Shown piece by piece: positions 19,691-29,203 of a stretch of 64,000 nucleotides of DNA. This DNA comes from Phaeobacter sp. G2 (lineage in GTDB: Bacteria > Pseudomonadota > Alphaproteobacteria > Rhodobacterales > Rhodobacteraceae): NCBI GenBank assembly GCA_025163595.1, contig CP104100.1:2914001-2978000 (forward strand), given 5' to 3'. The notes under the pieces are model-generated. The model made no database searches. It was given only the letters and a program-made list of their open reading frames with translations, and was not told the origin of the DNA. The position numbers and the translations under genes are program-made. Positions within the stretch are counted from its first letter, which is position 1. Each line of letters opens with the position of its first letter.

Positions 19691-20797
19691 ATGACGGGTA
19701 AACCCGATCAATCAGTGACAAAATCCGACCGCATTGTGATCTCGGTTGACGCCATGGGCGGAGACGCCGGCCCTGCTGTTGTAGTGGCCGGTCTTGCCAT
19801 GTCTGCAAAGAAGAACCCGCAGCTGGGTTTCTTGCTGCATGGCCCTGCCGAAGAACTGGCCCAGCTGGTGGCCAAGCGCCGCATTCTGGACGGGCGCGTG
19901 GAAATACGCGACTCCCAGAAGGTTGTCACCATGGACGACAAGCCCAGCCAGGTCATGCGCAATGGCAAGGGCACCTCGATGTGGTCCACTCTGGATGCGG
20001 TCAATAAGGGCGAGGCCGCCGGCGCCGTGTCCTGCGGCAACACCGGTGCCTTGATGGCCCTGTCGATGCTGCGCCTGCGCAAAATGCCCGGCGTGAACCG
20101 TCCGGCCATTGCGATTCTCTGGCCCTCACGCAATCCGCAGGGATTTAACGTGATGCTGGACGTTGGCGCCGATGTGCGCGCCGATGCCCAGGATCTGTTG
20201 CAATACGCCCTCATGGGCACCTCTTACGTGCGCAACTCCATGAATATCCGCCGTCCTCGTGTCGGCCTGCTCAATGTTGGCACCGAGGCCCACAAAGGCC
20301 ACGCCGAGCTGAAAGAGGCCCATACGCTGATCGCGGCACAGGCGGAAAAAGCAGATTATGAATTTGTTGGTTTTGTGGAAGGCAGCGACATCCCCGGAGA
20401 TGCGGTTGACCTGATCGTGACCGATGGGTTCACTGGGAATGTTGCCATCAAGACCGGCGAAGGCACGGCCAGCATGTTGCGCACCACCCTGCGGGAAGCC
20501 TTTGAATACTCGGTCCTTTCTCGCATTGCAGCGATTTTGGCCTATACATCGCTGTCGCGCCTTGCAAAACGCATTGACCCGCGACGGGTCAACGGTGGCG
20601 TGTTCCTGGGTTTGAATGGCACGGTGGTCAAATCCCACGGTGGTGCCGATGCGACCGGCATCTCGGCGGCGGTTAAACTCGCCTTCTTGCTGGCCGAACA
20701 AGGCTTTGCTGAAAAGCTCGCAGCACGGGTTGCATCTGTCGTCGAGCTTACCCAAAATGACGCAGATCCCCAGGATGCTGAGCATCCCACCAAATAA
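19691..20797 (+). CDS. plsX: Phosphate acyltransferase PlsX
   Basis: 368 residues. PlsX makes acyl-phosphate from acyl-ACP, the first step of phospholipid synthesis via PlsY. Seen: ISVDAMGGDAGP (residues about 18-29), TSMWSTLDAVNKGEAAGAVSCGNTGALMALS, VGLLNVGTEAHKGH and the C-terminal LNGTVVKSHGGADATGI. Peripheral membrane enzyme. Twenty bases separate it from fabH, in the usual rpmF-plsX-fabH order that links ribosome, phospholipid and fatty-acid synthesis. Confidence 0.98.
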   Translation: MTGKPDQSVTKSDRIVISVDAMGGDAGPAVVVAGLAMSAKKNPQLGFLLHGPAEELAQLVAKRRILDGRVEIRDSQKVVTMDDKPSQVMRNGKGTSMWSTLDAVNKGEAAGAVSCGNTGALMALSMLRLRKMPGVNRPAIAILWPSRNPQGFNVMLDVGADVRADAQDLLQYALMGTSYVRNSMNIRRPRVGLLNVGTEAHKGHAELKEAHTLIAAQAEKADYEFVGFVEGSDIPGDAVDLIVTDGFTGNVAIKTGEGTASMLRTTLREAFEYSVLSRIAAILAYTSLSRLAKRIDPRRVNGGVFLGLNGTVVKSHGGADATGISAAVKLAFLLAEQGFAEKLAARVASVVELTQNDADPQDAEHPTK

Positions 20798-20817
20798 CTC
20801 CAAAAGGCAGGCATAGA

Positions 20818-21789
20818 ATGACGCGACGTGCAGTAGTGGTTGGCACAGGACATTATCTCCCCAAGCGGGTGGTGGAAAACGCGGAATTCGAAGCCTCATT
20901 GGAAACCAGCGACGAATGGATCCGGTCGCGCTCGGGGATTGAGCGGCGCCATTTTGCCGCCGAGGGGGAAACCACCTCTGAAATGGCAACTGCAGCCGCC
21001 CTGGCGGCGCTAAAAGACGCCGGGCTGGACGCCAAAGATATCGACGCCATTGTTCTGGCCACCTCCACCGCTGATCTGACCTTCCCCTCTGCCGCAACAA
21101 TGGTGCAGGCCAATCTGGGCATGACCAATGGCTTTGCCTTTGACGTCCAGGCGGTTTGCGCCGGTTTTGTCTATGCCCTGACCAACGCCAATGCGCTGAT
21201 TCTGTCCGGCCAGGCCGAGCGCGTGCTGGTGATCGGCTCGGAAACCTTTAGCCGCATCATGGATTGGACCGACAGATCGACCTGCGTTTTGTTTGGCGAC
21301 GGGGCGGGCGCACTTGTGCTCGAAGCCCAGACCCAGAACGGCAGCAAAGACGATCGCGGCATTCTTGCCACCGACCTCAATTCTGACGGTCGCTACAAAG
21401 ATCTGCTTTATGTAGATGGCGGCGTTGCCACCCAGAATACCGGCCATCTGCGCATGCAGGGCAACCAGGTGTTCCGCCATGCTGTGGAAAAACTGGCAAA
21501 AACCGCCAATACCGCGCTGGAACGTGCCGAACTCACCACCGCTGACGTCGATTGGATCGTGCCGCACCAGGCCAATATCCGCATCATTCAAGGCACTGCC
21601 AAAAAGATGGGCCTGTCGATGGACAACGTGGTTGTGACGGTTCAGGATCACGGCAACACCTCTGCCGCCTCGATCCCGCTGGCGCTGTCGGTGGGCAAGG
21701 CACGCGGCCAAATCAAGCCCGGCGACCTGATTGTCACCGAAGCTATTGGCGGCGGTCTGGCCTGGGGTGCGGTAGTGTTGCGCTGGTAG
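20818..21789 (+). CDS. fabH: 3-oxoacyl-ACP synthase III (KAS III)
   Basis: 323 residues. FabH condenses acetyl-CoA with malonyl-ACP to start type II fatty acid synthesis. The catalytic Cys is in AFDVQAVCAGFVYAL (about residue 113), His and Asn are in WIVPHQANIRI and DHGNTSAASIPLAL (about 249 and 279). GIERRHFA and the GDGAGALVL dimer-site stretch are also present. AAAAGGCAGG stands before the ATG. Co-transcribed with plsX. Confidence 0.98.
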   Translation: MTRRAVVVGTGHYLPKRVVENAEFEASLETSDEWIRSRSGIERRHFAAEGETTSEMATAAALAALKDAGLDAKDIDAIVLATSTADLTFPSAATMVQANLGMTNGFAFDVQAVCAGFVYALTNANALILSGQAERVLVIGSETFSRIMDWTDRSTCVLFGDGAGALVLEAQTQNGSKDDRGILATDLNSDGRYKDLLYVDGGVATQNTGHLRMQGNQVFRHAVEKLAKTANTALERAELTTADVDWIVPHQANIRIIQGTAKKMGLSMDNVVVTVQDHGNTSAASIPLALSVGKARGQIKPGDLIVTEAIGGGLAWGAVVLRW

Positions 21790-21829
21790 CTACGATGCTA
21801 GGAAACAGGGCTCTTGCAATTCATTGATA

Positions 21830-21859
21830 TTGACAGGGAAATTCCCCTGCCCCTATGAT
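21830..21859 (+). promoter_or_regulatory. Sigma-70-type promoter for ihfA
   Basis: A perfect -35 TTGACA (21830-21835) and a -10 TATGAT (21854-21859) with 18 bases between, 23 bases before the ihfA start codon. The short leader places the transcription start near 21866. Confidence 0.75.
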
Positions 21860-21882
21860 TTGAGAAACAACGGGGATTTAGC

Positions 21883-22185
21883 ATGAGCGAAAAAACTCTT
21901 ACACGCATGGATCTGAGCGAAGCTGTCTTTCGTGAAGTCGGCCTGTCTCGAAACGAAAGCGCCCAGCTGGTAGAGAGCATGTTACAGCACATGTCTGATG
22001 CCCTCGTGATGGGTGAGCAAGTAAAAATCTCGTCTTTTGGCACCTTTAGTGTCCGCGACAAATCTGCTCGTGTTGGCCGGAACCCCAAAACCGGAGAAGA
22101 AGTTCCGATCCAGCCCCGGCGCGTTCTGACCTTCCGCCCCTCCCATTTGATGAAAGACCGGGTCGCAGACGGAAACCGCAAATAA
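21883..22185 (+). CDS. ihfA: Integration host factor subunit alpha
   Basis: 100 residues of the bacterial DNA-bending HU/IHF family. The N-terminal [21 protein letters not shown] and the beta-arm signature [33 protein letters not shown] identify IHF-alpha rather than HU. It forms a heterodimer with IhfB and bends DNA by about 160-180 degrees at specific sites. It has its own promoter (TTGACA/TATGAT) and is followed by a MerR-type gene, an order widely conserved in proteobacteria. Confidence 0.97.
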   Translation: MSEKTLTRMDLSEAVFREVGLSRNESAQLVESMLQHMSDALVMGEQVKISSFGTFSVRDKSARVGRNPKTGEEVPIQPRRVLTFRPSHLMKDRVADGNRK

Positions 22186-22317
22186 CGCGGCCTCCCTGCC
22201 TGTGGTCGTCTTTGTCTGCACATTTCCTGCCCTCTGACTGGCTCTGCCTGACCAAGGCACCTCGGTTGGGCCAGCCACCAAAGCTCTTCCCAGAGCATGA
22301 TCATTGGAACTAAAAAG

Positions 22318-23613
22318 ATGTCAAAATCAGCAGACGCCTTTCGCACCATCAGCGAAGTCGCGGACTGGCTCGGCGTGCAGGCTCATGTTCTGCGCTTTTG
22401 GGAAAGCAAATTTACCCAGATCAAACCGGTAAAACGGGCGGGTGGTCGGCGCTATTACCGACCCGCGGATATGCTTCTGCTGGGCGGGATCAGGAAGCTT
22501 CTGCACAAAGACGGGCTGTCGATCAAAGAGGTGCAGGCGATTCTGCGGGATCTTGGCATCGCCCATGTGAGCCAGCTGTCCCATGACCTGGAGTCAGATG
22601 GGCCGCCATCAGATAATGTTTTGGCGGATTCCCCGCCCCTCCCCAAGGGGGCTGCGCGAACGGGGGCTTCGGCACCAGACCCGCAACACGCCATATCCTC
22701 GTCCCCTGTTAAGGAAGAGACGGACGAAGATACCGCTCGGAAGTACCAGAAACCGCCGGGATTGAGCGACAAAAAATCTGTGGCATCGGCCAGCCCAACC
22801 GCTGTCGAGCCCCCCCTGGCACGCACCGTTGACCCCGGCACCGGAACGCCCCCCCTCGCGGATGAGACCTATGCCCCCCTTGAGAGCGAATCATCCCACG
22901 CGGCAGAGCAGGCTTCTGACTTGGCTGCCGGAGCTGAAGCTGCGGCCCCCGCTGCCGACAGCCCATCCGAGTTCGGGGGAGAACTGCTGCCGCAAACAGA
23001 TCCCGTTGACCCAGATCCGTCTCCTGAGGTTGATTTGGTGCCGCCCACCGCCGAGCTGGTGGGTTCAGAACCCGAACAGATGCATATGGAGCTCGACGGT
23101 CCTGCGGAGCTTGCCCCCGCCGCCCAGATCCAGACGCCGTCCACACCGCCACAGCCAGATACCCCAGCGGTAGACATGCCTCAGGTGGATGACATGCCTT
23201 CTGCCGATATGACACCCGTCGACACGGCGGCGGCGGACCCGGTGCCGACAGATACTGTCCCGGCAGATACAGCGCCAAACGCGGCTGCCCCGGCCGAGCC
23301 TGCGCCGCTAGAGAGCACAGCACAGGCGCCTGAGCCCCAGGAGCCAGAGAATCACCCCGCCGCTGTGGCAGCCGATCATTCCCAGGCCCAGCCGCTCGAA
23401 GACCCCGCTCAGCCCCCATTGCCGCCTCTTGAGCAGAACGAGCCAACCCAAGCTGGAGATACCGCGCAGCAGCCAGAGCCTATTGCGGCGCATTCCGTCC
23501 AGGCGGGACCCGTGCTCTCTCTGCTTGCGCAGACCTCTCGCCTGCCTGCCCATGTTACAGCGGATGTTGCGAACTGCGCTGCAGAGCTGCGCGCAATCCT
23601 CGCTGCGGGATAA
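22318..23613 (+). CDS. MerR-family regulator with a long disordered C-terminal tail
   Basis: 431 residues. Residues about 8-80 form a MerR winged helix ([25 protein letters not shown], then [33 protein letters not shown]). The remaining 340 residues are Pro/Ala/Asp/Glu-rich and low-complexity, with repeated PVDTA- and PTDTV-like units (about 285-330), so predicted disordered and acidic. MerR genes after ihfA in alphaproteobacteria usually encode about 150-200 residues, so the tail is unusually long. A short hydrophobic ordered piece closes the protein. Target genes are unknown. Confidence 0.85.
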   Translation: MSKSADAFRTISEVADWLGVQAHVLRFWESKFTQIKPVKRAGGRRYYRPADMLLLGGIRKLLHKDGLSIKEVQAILRDLGIAHVSQLSHDLESDGPPSDNVLADSPPLPKGAARTGASAPDPQHAISSSPVKEETDEDTARKYQKPPGLSDKKSVASASPTAVEPPLARTVDPGTGTPPLADETYAPLESESSHAAEQASDLAAGAEAAAPAADSPSEFGGELLPQTDPVDPDPSPEVDLVPPTAELVGSEPEQMHMELDGPAELAPAAQIQTPSTPPQPDTPAVDMPQVDDMPSADMTPVDTAAADPVPTDTVPADTAPNAAAPAEPAPLESTAQAPEPQEPENHPAAVAADHSQAQPLEDPAQPPLPPLEQNEPTQAGDTAQQPEPIAAHSVQAGPVLSLLAQTSRLPAHVTADVANCAAELRAILAAG

Positions 23614-23689
23614 AATATTCTCCGCCACGGAAAAAAACCGGAAATACCCCCTTGCCCCTGCCGGGAAATACAGTAGAACCCGTCATCAG

Positions 23690-23766
23690 CGGGCTATGGC
23701 GCAGCCTGGTAGCGCGTCCGTCTGGGGGACGGAAGGTCGCAGGTTCGAGTCCTGCTAGCCCGACCA
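23690..23766 (+). tRNA. tRNA-Pro (anticodon GGG)
   Basis: 77 bases with an encoded 3' CCA. The acceptor stem CGGGCTA pairs with TAGCCCG; the D-loop is GCGCAGCCTGGTAGCGC; the anticodon stem TCCGT/ACGGA encloses the loop CTGGGGG giving anticodon GGG; the T arm is GCAGGTTCGAGTCCTGC. The ihfA-merR-tRNA-Pro order is conserved in relatives. tRNA 3' ends are common integration sites, but no integrase is visible downstream. Confidence 0.97.
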
Positions 23767-23770
23767 AAAA

Positions 23771-23802
23771 CCGTTTGAGTGTTTTCACTCAAACGGTTTT
23801 TT
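23771..23802 (+). terminator. Rho-independent terminator of tRNA-Pro
   Basis: CCGTTTGAGTG pairs perfectly with CACTCAAACGG, followed by six T, five bases after the tRNA CCA. Confidence 0.93.
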
Positions 23803-23898
23803 GCTTTTTGGCACAGCTATTTGCAACTTTTGCCAAAACCCGAAAGAGCTGCTATCGGTCTGCTATATCGGCATTGCGTAGCCAGAGGATAATGGATC

Positions 23899-24978
23899 AT
23901 GACCGGCGTTCTACCCAGCCAAGCTATTGAAAAAATGTTTCAACGTGGCGAGATCACTCTGGCCCAGCCTCTGGTCGAGGGGCAGGTCCAACCCGCCAGC
24001 CTTGACCTGCGGCTTGGAACCGTTGCCTACCGTGTCCGCGCCTCTTTTTTGGCGGGGCAGGACTGCAGTGTCGCGGACAGGATCAGCGAATTTGAAATGC
24101 ATCGCATTGATTTGACTGATGGCGCGGTGCTGGAAAAGGGCTGCGTCTATCTGGTGCCGCTGATGGAGGGGCTGGCGCTGCCCCAGGATGTATCAGCAGT
24201 GGCCAATGCCAAAAGCTCTACCGGGCGCCTTGATCTTTTGACCAGGACCATCACCGATGGCGGCGTGGAATTTGACCGGATCAAACCCGGCTACAGCGGT
24301 CCGCTCTATGCCGAGATTTGCCCGCGCTCCTTTTCGGTGCTGGTGCGTCCGGGGATGCGGCTGAACCAGATCCGTTTTCGCCGGGGACAAGCCGTTCTCA
24401 GCGATGCTGAACTGGCCGATCTGCACCAGCAAAGCCCCCTGGTGGACGGTACAGCCGTGATCGAAGACGGGCTGGGCTTCTCTGTCGATCTGCGTCTGCC
24501 CGGATCAGATCTGGTGGGCTACCGTGCCAAACCGCACACCGGGGTGATTGATCTGGATCGGATCGGTGAATACGATCCGCAGGACTATTGGGAGGAGGTG
24601 CACAGCACCTCTGGCCGCATTATTCTGGATCCGGGCGCCTTCTATATTCTGGTCAGCCGCGAAGCCGTGCAGATCCCCCCGGCCTATGCGGCCGAGATGG
24701 CACCCTATCTTGCCATGGTGGGCGAATTCCGGGTGCATTACGCTGGCTTCTTTGACCCCGGCTTTGGCCATGATGCCGCCGGCGGCACCGGCTCGCGCGG
24801 GGTGCTGGAGGTACGCTGCCACGAGGCGCCCTTTGTTCTGGAACACGGACAGGTGGTCGGCCGCCTGGTCTATGAGCGCATGAGCGCGCTGCCCGAGCAG
24901 CTGTATGGGGCTGGCATTGCATCCAATTACCAGGGTCAGGGCCTGAAGCTGTCCAAGCATTTCAAATCCCCGCGCTGA
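23899..24978 (+). CDS. dcd: 2'-Deoxycytidine 5'-triphosphate deaminase (two-domain form)
   Basis: 359 residues, about twice the length of ordinary Dcd, as in the alphaproteobacterial two-domain form. Each half has the Dcd/dUTPase fold: VQPASLDLRLGTVAYRVRA and ANAKSSTGRLDLLTRTITDGG (residues about 98-120) in the first, and a second copy beginning near residue 190 with GRIILDPGAFYILVS and PYLAMVGEFRVHYAGFFDPGFG. It deaminates dCTP to dUTP for thymidylate synthesis. Starts with MTGVLPSQAIE; a purine-rich CCAGAGGA lies upstream. Confidence 0.94.
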   Translation: MTGVLPSQAIEKMFQRGEITLAQPLVEGQVQPASLDLRLGTVAYRVRASFLAGQDCSVADRISEFEMHRIDLTDGAVLEKGCVYLVPLMEGLALPQDVSAVANAKSSTGRLDLLTRTITDGGVEFDRIKPGYSGPLYAEICPRSFSVLVRPGMRLNQIRFRRGQAVLSDAELADLHQQSPLVDGTAVIEDGLGFSVDLRLPGSDLVGYRAKPHTGVIDLDRIGEYDPQDYWEEVHSTSGRIILDPGAFYILVSREAVQIPPAYAAEMAPYLAMVGEFRVHYAGFFDPGFGHDAAGGTGSRGVLEVRCHEAPFVLEHGQVVGRLVYERMSALPEQLYGAGIASNYQGQGLKLSKHFKSPR

Positions 24979-25153
24979 TAGATTTGGCCTTGTTGTGGCG
25001 GCGGCTTCCAATCTTGCTCCTGTCGCCCCAGGAAGGCCTGGCCTCTTGCAGCTCGTAGCGGGCTATGACGCGACGCAGCTTGCAGCCTGGGCTTTCCTTC
25101 CAGAGGCGCTGAGGCTAGGAGCAGCGTAATACCCCGCGCAAAAGGTGCACCAT

Positions 25154-26365
25154 ATGCCACCGCTATCCTCTCCGCCGCTGCAGCAACCGCTTTGGGCCTC
25201 GATCCTGATCTTGATGAGCGCAATTGGCATTGTCGGCTCAAACTCGCTGCTTTTGTCGCCGCTGGTTCTGGCTGTGGGTAATGATCTGGGCACTGATCCG
25301 GCCCGGGTCATGCAGGCTGCCAGCGCCTATGGGCTTGGCGTTGCGGCGGCGGCCCTCACCCTGGCCCCGATGGGCGACCGAATCGGAGCGGGGCGGCTTT
25401 TGCGCATTGCCCTGCTGGTGCTGGTTCTTGGGCTGGGCACCAGTGCGGCAGCGCCGGGGCTTTGGGGCTTGATAGCAGCGCAGGTTTTCTGTGGTCTGGC
25501 AGGAGGCGCCGCCCTGCCCTCGATCTACACCCTGGCGGCGATGATTGCCCCAAAGGGGCGCGAAGCCCGCGTTGTTGGCCTGGTGTTGACGGGATGGACC
25601 CTGTCTATGGTGCTGGGTGTCAGCCTCAGCGCATGGCTGGCGGATCTGGCGGGCTGGCGGGTGGTCTATCTGGCCCTGGCGCTGCTGGCGGCGGTTCTCT
25701 GGCTCAGCTCAGCAGGGCTGGGTCAGATTACGTCCAACTCGGCTGGGCAAGCCAGCTCCCCGCTGACGGCACTGCGGGTGCCGGGCATTCGGCGCGGGTT
25801 GCTGGCCTCCTGCCTGCTGATGCTCAGCTTTTACACCACCTATTTTTTCACCGGCGCTCATGTCACCCTCACACTGGAGCTAAGCACCGCCCAGGCGGGG
25901 TTGTTGCCACTGTTTTACGGTATTGGCTTTGGCTTGGCTGTGATGTTTGATCCGCTGCTGGACCGGCTGGGGTTACCCCGTGCCACCCCGCCTGTCTTTG
26001 TGCTGATCGCCCTCACCTATCTGGTGATGCTCAGCGTTGCCGGAACCTACCCATTGCTGCTGGTTTTTGCACTGGTCTGGGGCATTTTTCAGCACCTCGG
26101 CCTCAACCTTCTGGTGGCGAGGCTTACCAGTTTGGATCCTGAACAACGCGGCGCCATTATGGGGCTTTATAGCACCATCACTTATCTCTGCGTCTTTGCC
26201 GCCCCTTTTGCGGGCGCTCTGCTCTTTCCTCTGTGGGGGCTCAAGGGATGCCTGGCGCTTTCGGCACTCCTCTGCCTTATCGAGGCCGTCGAAGCCGCAA
26301 TAAGCCTACGCAAAGGCCCTGAGCTTGGTCCTATTGATCCCGTTTCGCCCGACGCGCCTGTCTGA
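25154..26365 (+). CDS. Major facilitator superfamily transporter
   Basis: 403 residues with twelve predicted transmembrane helices; motif A (LTLAPMGDRIGAGRLL, about residues 62-77) and the motif C-like LVLTGWTLSMVLGVSLSAWLADLAGW place it among DHA-type drug/metabolite proton antiporters. The ATG at 25154 has AAAGG about 8 bases upstream. The 3' end overlaps the convergent small gene by about 35 bases. Substrate unknown; the family includes efflux pumps for drugs and for arabinose-like sugars. Confidence 0.9.
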   Translation: MPPLSSPPLQQPLWASILILMSAIGIVGSNSLLLSPLVLAVGNDLGTDPARVMQAASAYGLGVAAAALTLAPMGDRIGAGRLLRIALLVLVLGLGTSAAAPGLWGLIAAQVFCGLAGGAALPSIYTLAAMIAPKGREARVVGLVLTGWTLSMVLGVSLSAWLADLAGWRVVYLALALLAAVLWLSSAGLGQITSNSAGQASSPLTALRVPGIRRGLLASCLLMLSFYTTYFFTGAHVTLTLELSTAQAGLLPLFYGIGFGLAVMFDPLLDRLGLPRATPPVFVLIALTYLVMLSVAGTYPLLLVFALVWGIFQHLGLNLLVARLTSLDPEQRGAIMGLYSTITYLCVFAAPFAGALLFPLWGLKGCLALSALLCLIEAVEAAISLRKGPELGPIDPVSPDAPV

Positions 26366-26552
26366 TAGCACGGATACGCTCCCGTTCGGCGCGGGCTTCC
26401 GCCTCAGCCGGGGTTTCTGCCCCCGGTTTGCTGCGATCAGAGCCGCGTGATTTTCGCCCAGACAAAGCACCAAGCCCGGCATCGACCCCCGCATTTACGG
26501 CCTTGCCCAGCAAACGCCGCATCACCATTTTTATTATCATATCAAGGTTCAT
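26331..26552 (-). CDS. Hypothetical basic small protein (73 aa)
   Basis: 73 residues: an amphipathic N-terminal segment (MNLDMIIKMVMRRLLGKAVNAGVDAG), then a highly charged tail (AEAEARAERERIRAIRQARRAKRDQ). GGGAG stands about 8 bases before the ATG at 26552, which decides this start over longer frames. I recall similar short proteins annotated only as hypothetical in Rhodobacteraceae. The gene is convergent with, and overlaps, the MFS gene end. Function unknown. Confidence 0.65.
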   Translation of the reverse strand: MNLDMIIKMVMRRLLGKAVNAGVDAGLGALSGRKSRGSDRSKPGAETPAEAEARAERERIRAIRQARRAKRDQ

Positions 26553-26707
26553 CACGTTTCTCCCAAAGCCAGAAGCATCAATTGCCCAGGGCAGCGCTCC
26601 ATTGCCAATAACATCACAACCGCAGCTTCTAGCAGCAGAATTGGGCAATTCCTTGACAGATAGATGCCCCCCGTTAAGGCCGCCGCGCACCCAAAGCTGG
26701 GGTCGGC

Positions 26708-27385
26708 CTAATCGCCAAACAGTTCGGGTTGATCGCCGACCTCTTCGTCGTCCTCACCGCCCTGCCCCATTGGCAGGCTGCCCGGAGGCGGTCTGTTCTC
26801 CAACAGGCCAGCGGCGCGCAGCTCTTTCAGCCCCGGCAGGTCGCGGGCGCTTTCCAGCCCAAAATGGTCCAGAAACACCGGCGTAACCACAAAGGTCACT
26901 GGTCGCCCCGGCGTCATCCGCCGCCGCCCAATGCGAATCCATTCCATCTCCAGCAGCTGATCCACTGTACCGCGCGACACCGAAACACCACGGATTTCCT
27001 CAATCTCGGCTCGTGTCACCGGCTGGTGATAGGCAATAATTGCCAGGGTCTCGATTGCGGCGCGGCTCAGCTTGCGGGTTTCGACGATCTCTTTTTGCAT
27101 CAGAAAGCCAAGGTCAGGCGCGGTGCGCATAGCCCAGGCCTCGCCGACCTGCACCACCCGAACTCCGCGCCCCTCGTAGCGTTTGCGCAGATGCTCCAGT
27201 GCGGCCGCCGGGTTGCAGCCATGGGGCATCCGCCCTTCCAGATCACGCAGGGTTACCGGCGTGGCACTGGCAAAGAGCACCGCTTCGACCATGCGTTCTT
27301 GTTCGGCAATGGGCGGGGCATCAAACAGGCTGTCGCTGTCGCTTTGCGGATCACTGGCGGGGGGGGCGCTATGGGGGGGCTGCAT
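26708..27385 (-). CDS. scpB: Segregation and condensation protein B
   Basis: 225 residues. ScpB is the winged-helix kleisin-associated subunit of the SMC-ScpAB complex that compacts and segregates chromosomes. Seen: the N-terminal domain (ERMVEAVLFASATPVTLRDLE), then KLSRAAIETLAIIAYHQPVTRAEIEEIRGVSVSRGTVDQLLE, the family hallmark, and a second winged helix with GRRRMTPGRPVTFVVT. The acidic C-terminal tail ends QPELFGD. Its start overlaps the scpA stop by one base, so the two subunits are translationally coupled. Confidence 0.96.
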   Translation of the reverse strand: MQPPHSAPPASDPQSDSDSLFDAPPIAEQERMVEAVLFASATPVTLRDLEGRMPHGCNPAAALEHLRKRYEGRGVRVVQVGEAWAMRTAPDLGFLMQKEIVETRKLSRAAIETLAIIAYHQPVTRAEIEEIRGVSVSRGTVDQLLEMEWIRIGRRRMTPGRPVTFVVTPVFLDHFGLESARDLPGLKELRAAGLLENRPPPGSLPMGQGGEDDEEVGDQPELFGD

Positions 27386-28182
27386 CAGCTTTCCTCGTCT
27401 AGGCTGCGCAGTTGAATGGGCGCAAAATTCTCGTTCTGGCGGATTTCAAGCCGCCCTTCCTTGACCAGCTGCAAAGAGGCCGCAAAAGTGGCGGCCGTGG
27501 CCGAACGCCGCTTTACCGGATCCTTATGCCAGCCATCCGGCAGATAGCTGAGCATATCTGTCCAACTGCCTGTAAAGCCGATCAAAGCCCGCATGCGCTC
27601 CAGTGCCTCTTCCATGGTGAAAACGCTGTCGCGGTCCATCACAAAGGGGCGGAAATCATCCTTGGTGCGGATCCGGGCATAGCCCTGCATCAGGTCCAAC
27701 AGATTGGCGGAATAGGTCACCGTCCTGATCCGCTGGATGTTTTCATCCTGGCCACGTACAAAAAAGTCACGCCCCATCTGGTCGCGCCCCATCAGCCGGG
27801 CGGCGGCATCACGCATCGCCTGCAACCGTTCCAACTGAAAGGCCAGATGCGCCGCAAGCTCCGCCCCGGATGGACCATCTTCGGTGGGATCAGGGGGCAG
27901 CAACAGGCGCGATTTAAGATAGGCCAGCCAGGCCGCCATCACCAGGTAATCCGCCGCCAGCTCAATGCGCAGCTCCTTGGCGTGTTCCACAAAGGTCAGA
28001 TACTGCCGTGCCAGTTCCAGCACCGAGATCCGGCGCAAATCAACCTTTTGCGTCCGCGAGAGTGTCAGCAATAAATCGAGCGGCCCTTCAAAGCCGTCGA
28101 CATCAACAATCAGCGCCTCCGCTGCCAGCCGCTCTTCGACGGACTGCGCGGTGACTTCGTGAAACAGGTTTTGCTCAGACAT
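27385..28182 (-). CDS. scpA: Segregation and condensation protein A
   Basis: 265 residues. ScpA is the kleisin that bridges the SMC ATPase heads. The signature VDGFEGPLDLLLTLSRTQKVDLRRISVLELARQYL lies at residues about 27-62, and the C-terminal winged helix around KRRSATAATFAASLQLVKEGRLEI. It overlaps nagZ by 8 bases upstream and scpB by one base downstream, part of the operon argS, SPOR protein, nagZ, scpA, scpB, a conserved alphaproteobacterial order. Confidence 0.96.
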   Translation of the reverse strand: MSEQNLFHEVTAQSVEERLAAEALIVDVDGFEGPLDLLLTLSRTQKVDLRRISVLELARQYLTFVEHAKELRIELAADYLVMAAWLAYLKSRLLLPPDPTEDGPSGAELAAHLAFQLERLQAMRDAAARLMGRDQMGRDFFVRGQDENIQRIRTVTYSANLLDLMQGYARIRTKDDFRPFVMDRDSVFTMEEALERMRALIGFTGSWTDMLSYLPDGWHKDPVKRRSATAATFAASLQLVKEGRLEIRQNENFAPIQLRSLDEES

Positions 28183-29203
28183 AGACCTTTCCGCCCATCA
28201 AGGCGGTAAGTTCGACCTCCGCTGCGGCGGTGTCAAGCGGGCTGGGGGACTGTCGCTGCGCCAAGGCCGCTTCAGCCCGGGCCAGACCTGCCGCATCCAT
28301 TGCCCCTGCGGCCTCGGCCATGGCACGACGATCGCTCAGCGTGGCATTACAATAGAGCACCAGATCACAGCCCGCTTCCCGGGCCGCTGCCGCGTTTTGT
28401 GCAGGGGTGCCGGACAAGGCCTTCATCGAAATATCATCGGTCATCATCAGCCCATCAAAGCCGATCTCATTGCGGATCATTGCCATGACACTCTTGGAAA
28501 TGGTCGCTGGCAGCGCATCCAGTGCGCCGTAGACCAGATGCGCCGTCATGCCGATGGGCAGGTCGTTCAGTTGTTCAAACACCGCAAAATCCTGCGCCCG
28601 CAGCGTATCCAGTGGCGCCGAGACAAACGGCAGGTCCTTATGGCTATCCACAGTTGCGCGCCCATGGCCCGGAATGTGTTTCAACACCGGCAGCACGCCG
28701 CCATCCAGATGCGCCTGCGCCGTTACGCGGGCCAGCGAAATCACCTGTTCAAGGCTGTCACCATAGCAGCGGTTTTTCAAAAAATCATGGGTGTCTGATG
28801 TCACCAGATCACCAACCGGCGCGCAATTGCTGTCGATCCCAAGATCCAGCAGCTCCTGCGCGATCAGGCGATAGCGCAGGTACATGGCGCGCTCAGCCTG
28901 TGCGCCAGCCTGTGTCACATGGTCCAGCGGCGACATCCAGTCGCGCGCCAGCGGGCTGCGCAGGCGCTGGACCCGGCCTCCCTCCTGGTCAATGGTGATC
29001 AAACAGTTACGGCCAACGGCTTCGCGCAGCTCAGCACAGAGCGCGCGCGTTTGGTCAGCGCTGTCAATATTGCGAGCAAAGAGGATAAAGCCAAAAGGGT
29101 TCGCCTGCCGAAAGAACGCTTTCTCTTCGGCACTCAGAACCAGACCTTCGGCATCTAAAATTGTGGCGCCACAGGCCGTCACCGTGTTGTCACCGGAATG
29201 CAA
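28175..29203 (-). CDS. nagZ: Beta-N-acetylglucosaminidase NagZ (glycoside hydrolase family 3)
   Basis: 342 residues, cytoplasmic (no signal). NagZ removes GlcNAc from GlcNAc-anhydroMurNAc peptides during peptidoglycan recycling and can affect beta-lactamase induction. Seen: FILFARNI, ITIDQEGGRVQRL, and KHIPGHGRATVDSHKDLP (about 171-188), which carries the catalytic acid/base Asp-His pair; the nucleophile is in GFDGLMMTDDISM (Asp near 253). Overlaps the SPOR gene stop by 25 bases. anmK at 10.5-11.6 kb handles the next product of the same pathway. Confidence 0.96.
   Translation of the reverse strand: MHSGDNTVTACGATILDAEGLVLSAEEKAFFRQANPFGFILFARNIDSADQTRALCAELREAVGRNCLITIDQEGGRVQRLRSPLARDWMSPLDHVTQAGAQAERAMYLRYRLIAQELLDLGIDSNCAPVGDLVTSDTHDFLKNRCYGDSLEQVISLARVTAQAHLDGGVLPVLKHIPGHGRATVDSHKDLPFVSAPLDTLRAQDFAVFEQLNDLPIGMTAHLVYGALDALPATISKSVMAMIRNEIGFDGLMMTDDISMKALSGTPAQNAAAAREAGCDLVLYCNATLSDRRAMAEAAGAMDAAGLARAEAALAQRQSPSPLDTAAAEVELTALMGGKVYV

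Noticed and set aside
22850..23400. Repetitive DNA as a CRISPR or tandem repeat array
   Set aside because: The repetition is Pro/Ala/Asp codon bias inside the MerR tail; units are irregular and lack spacers.
23690..24000. tRNA-Pro as an integration site of a mobile island
   Set aside because: No integrase, direct repeat of the tRNA 3' end or foreign-looking genes are seen just downstream; dcd and MFS genes look native.
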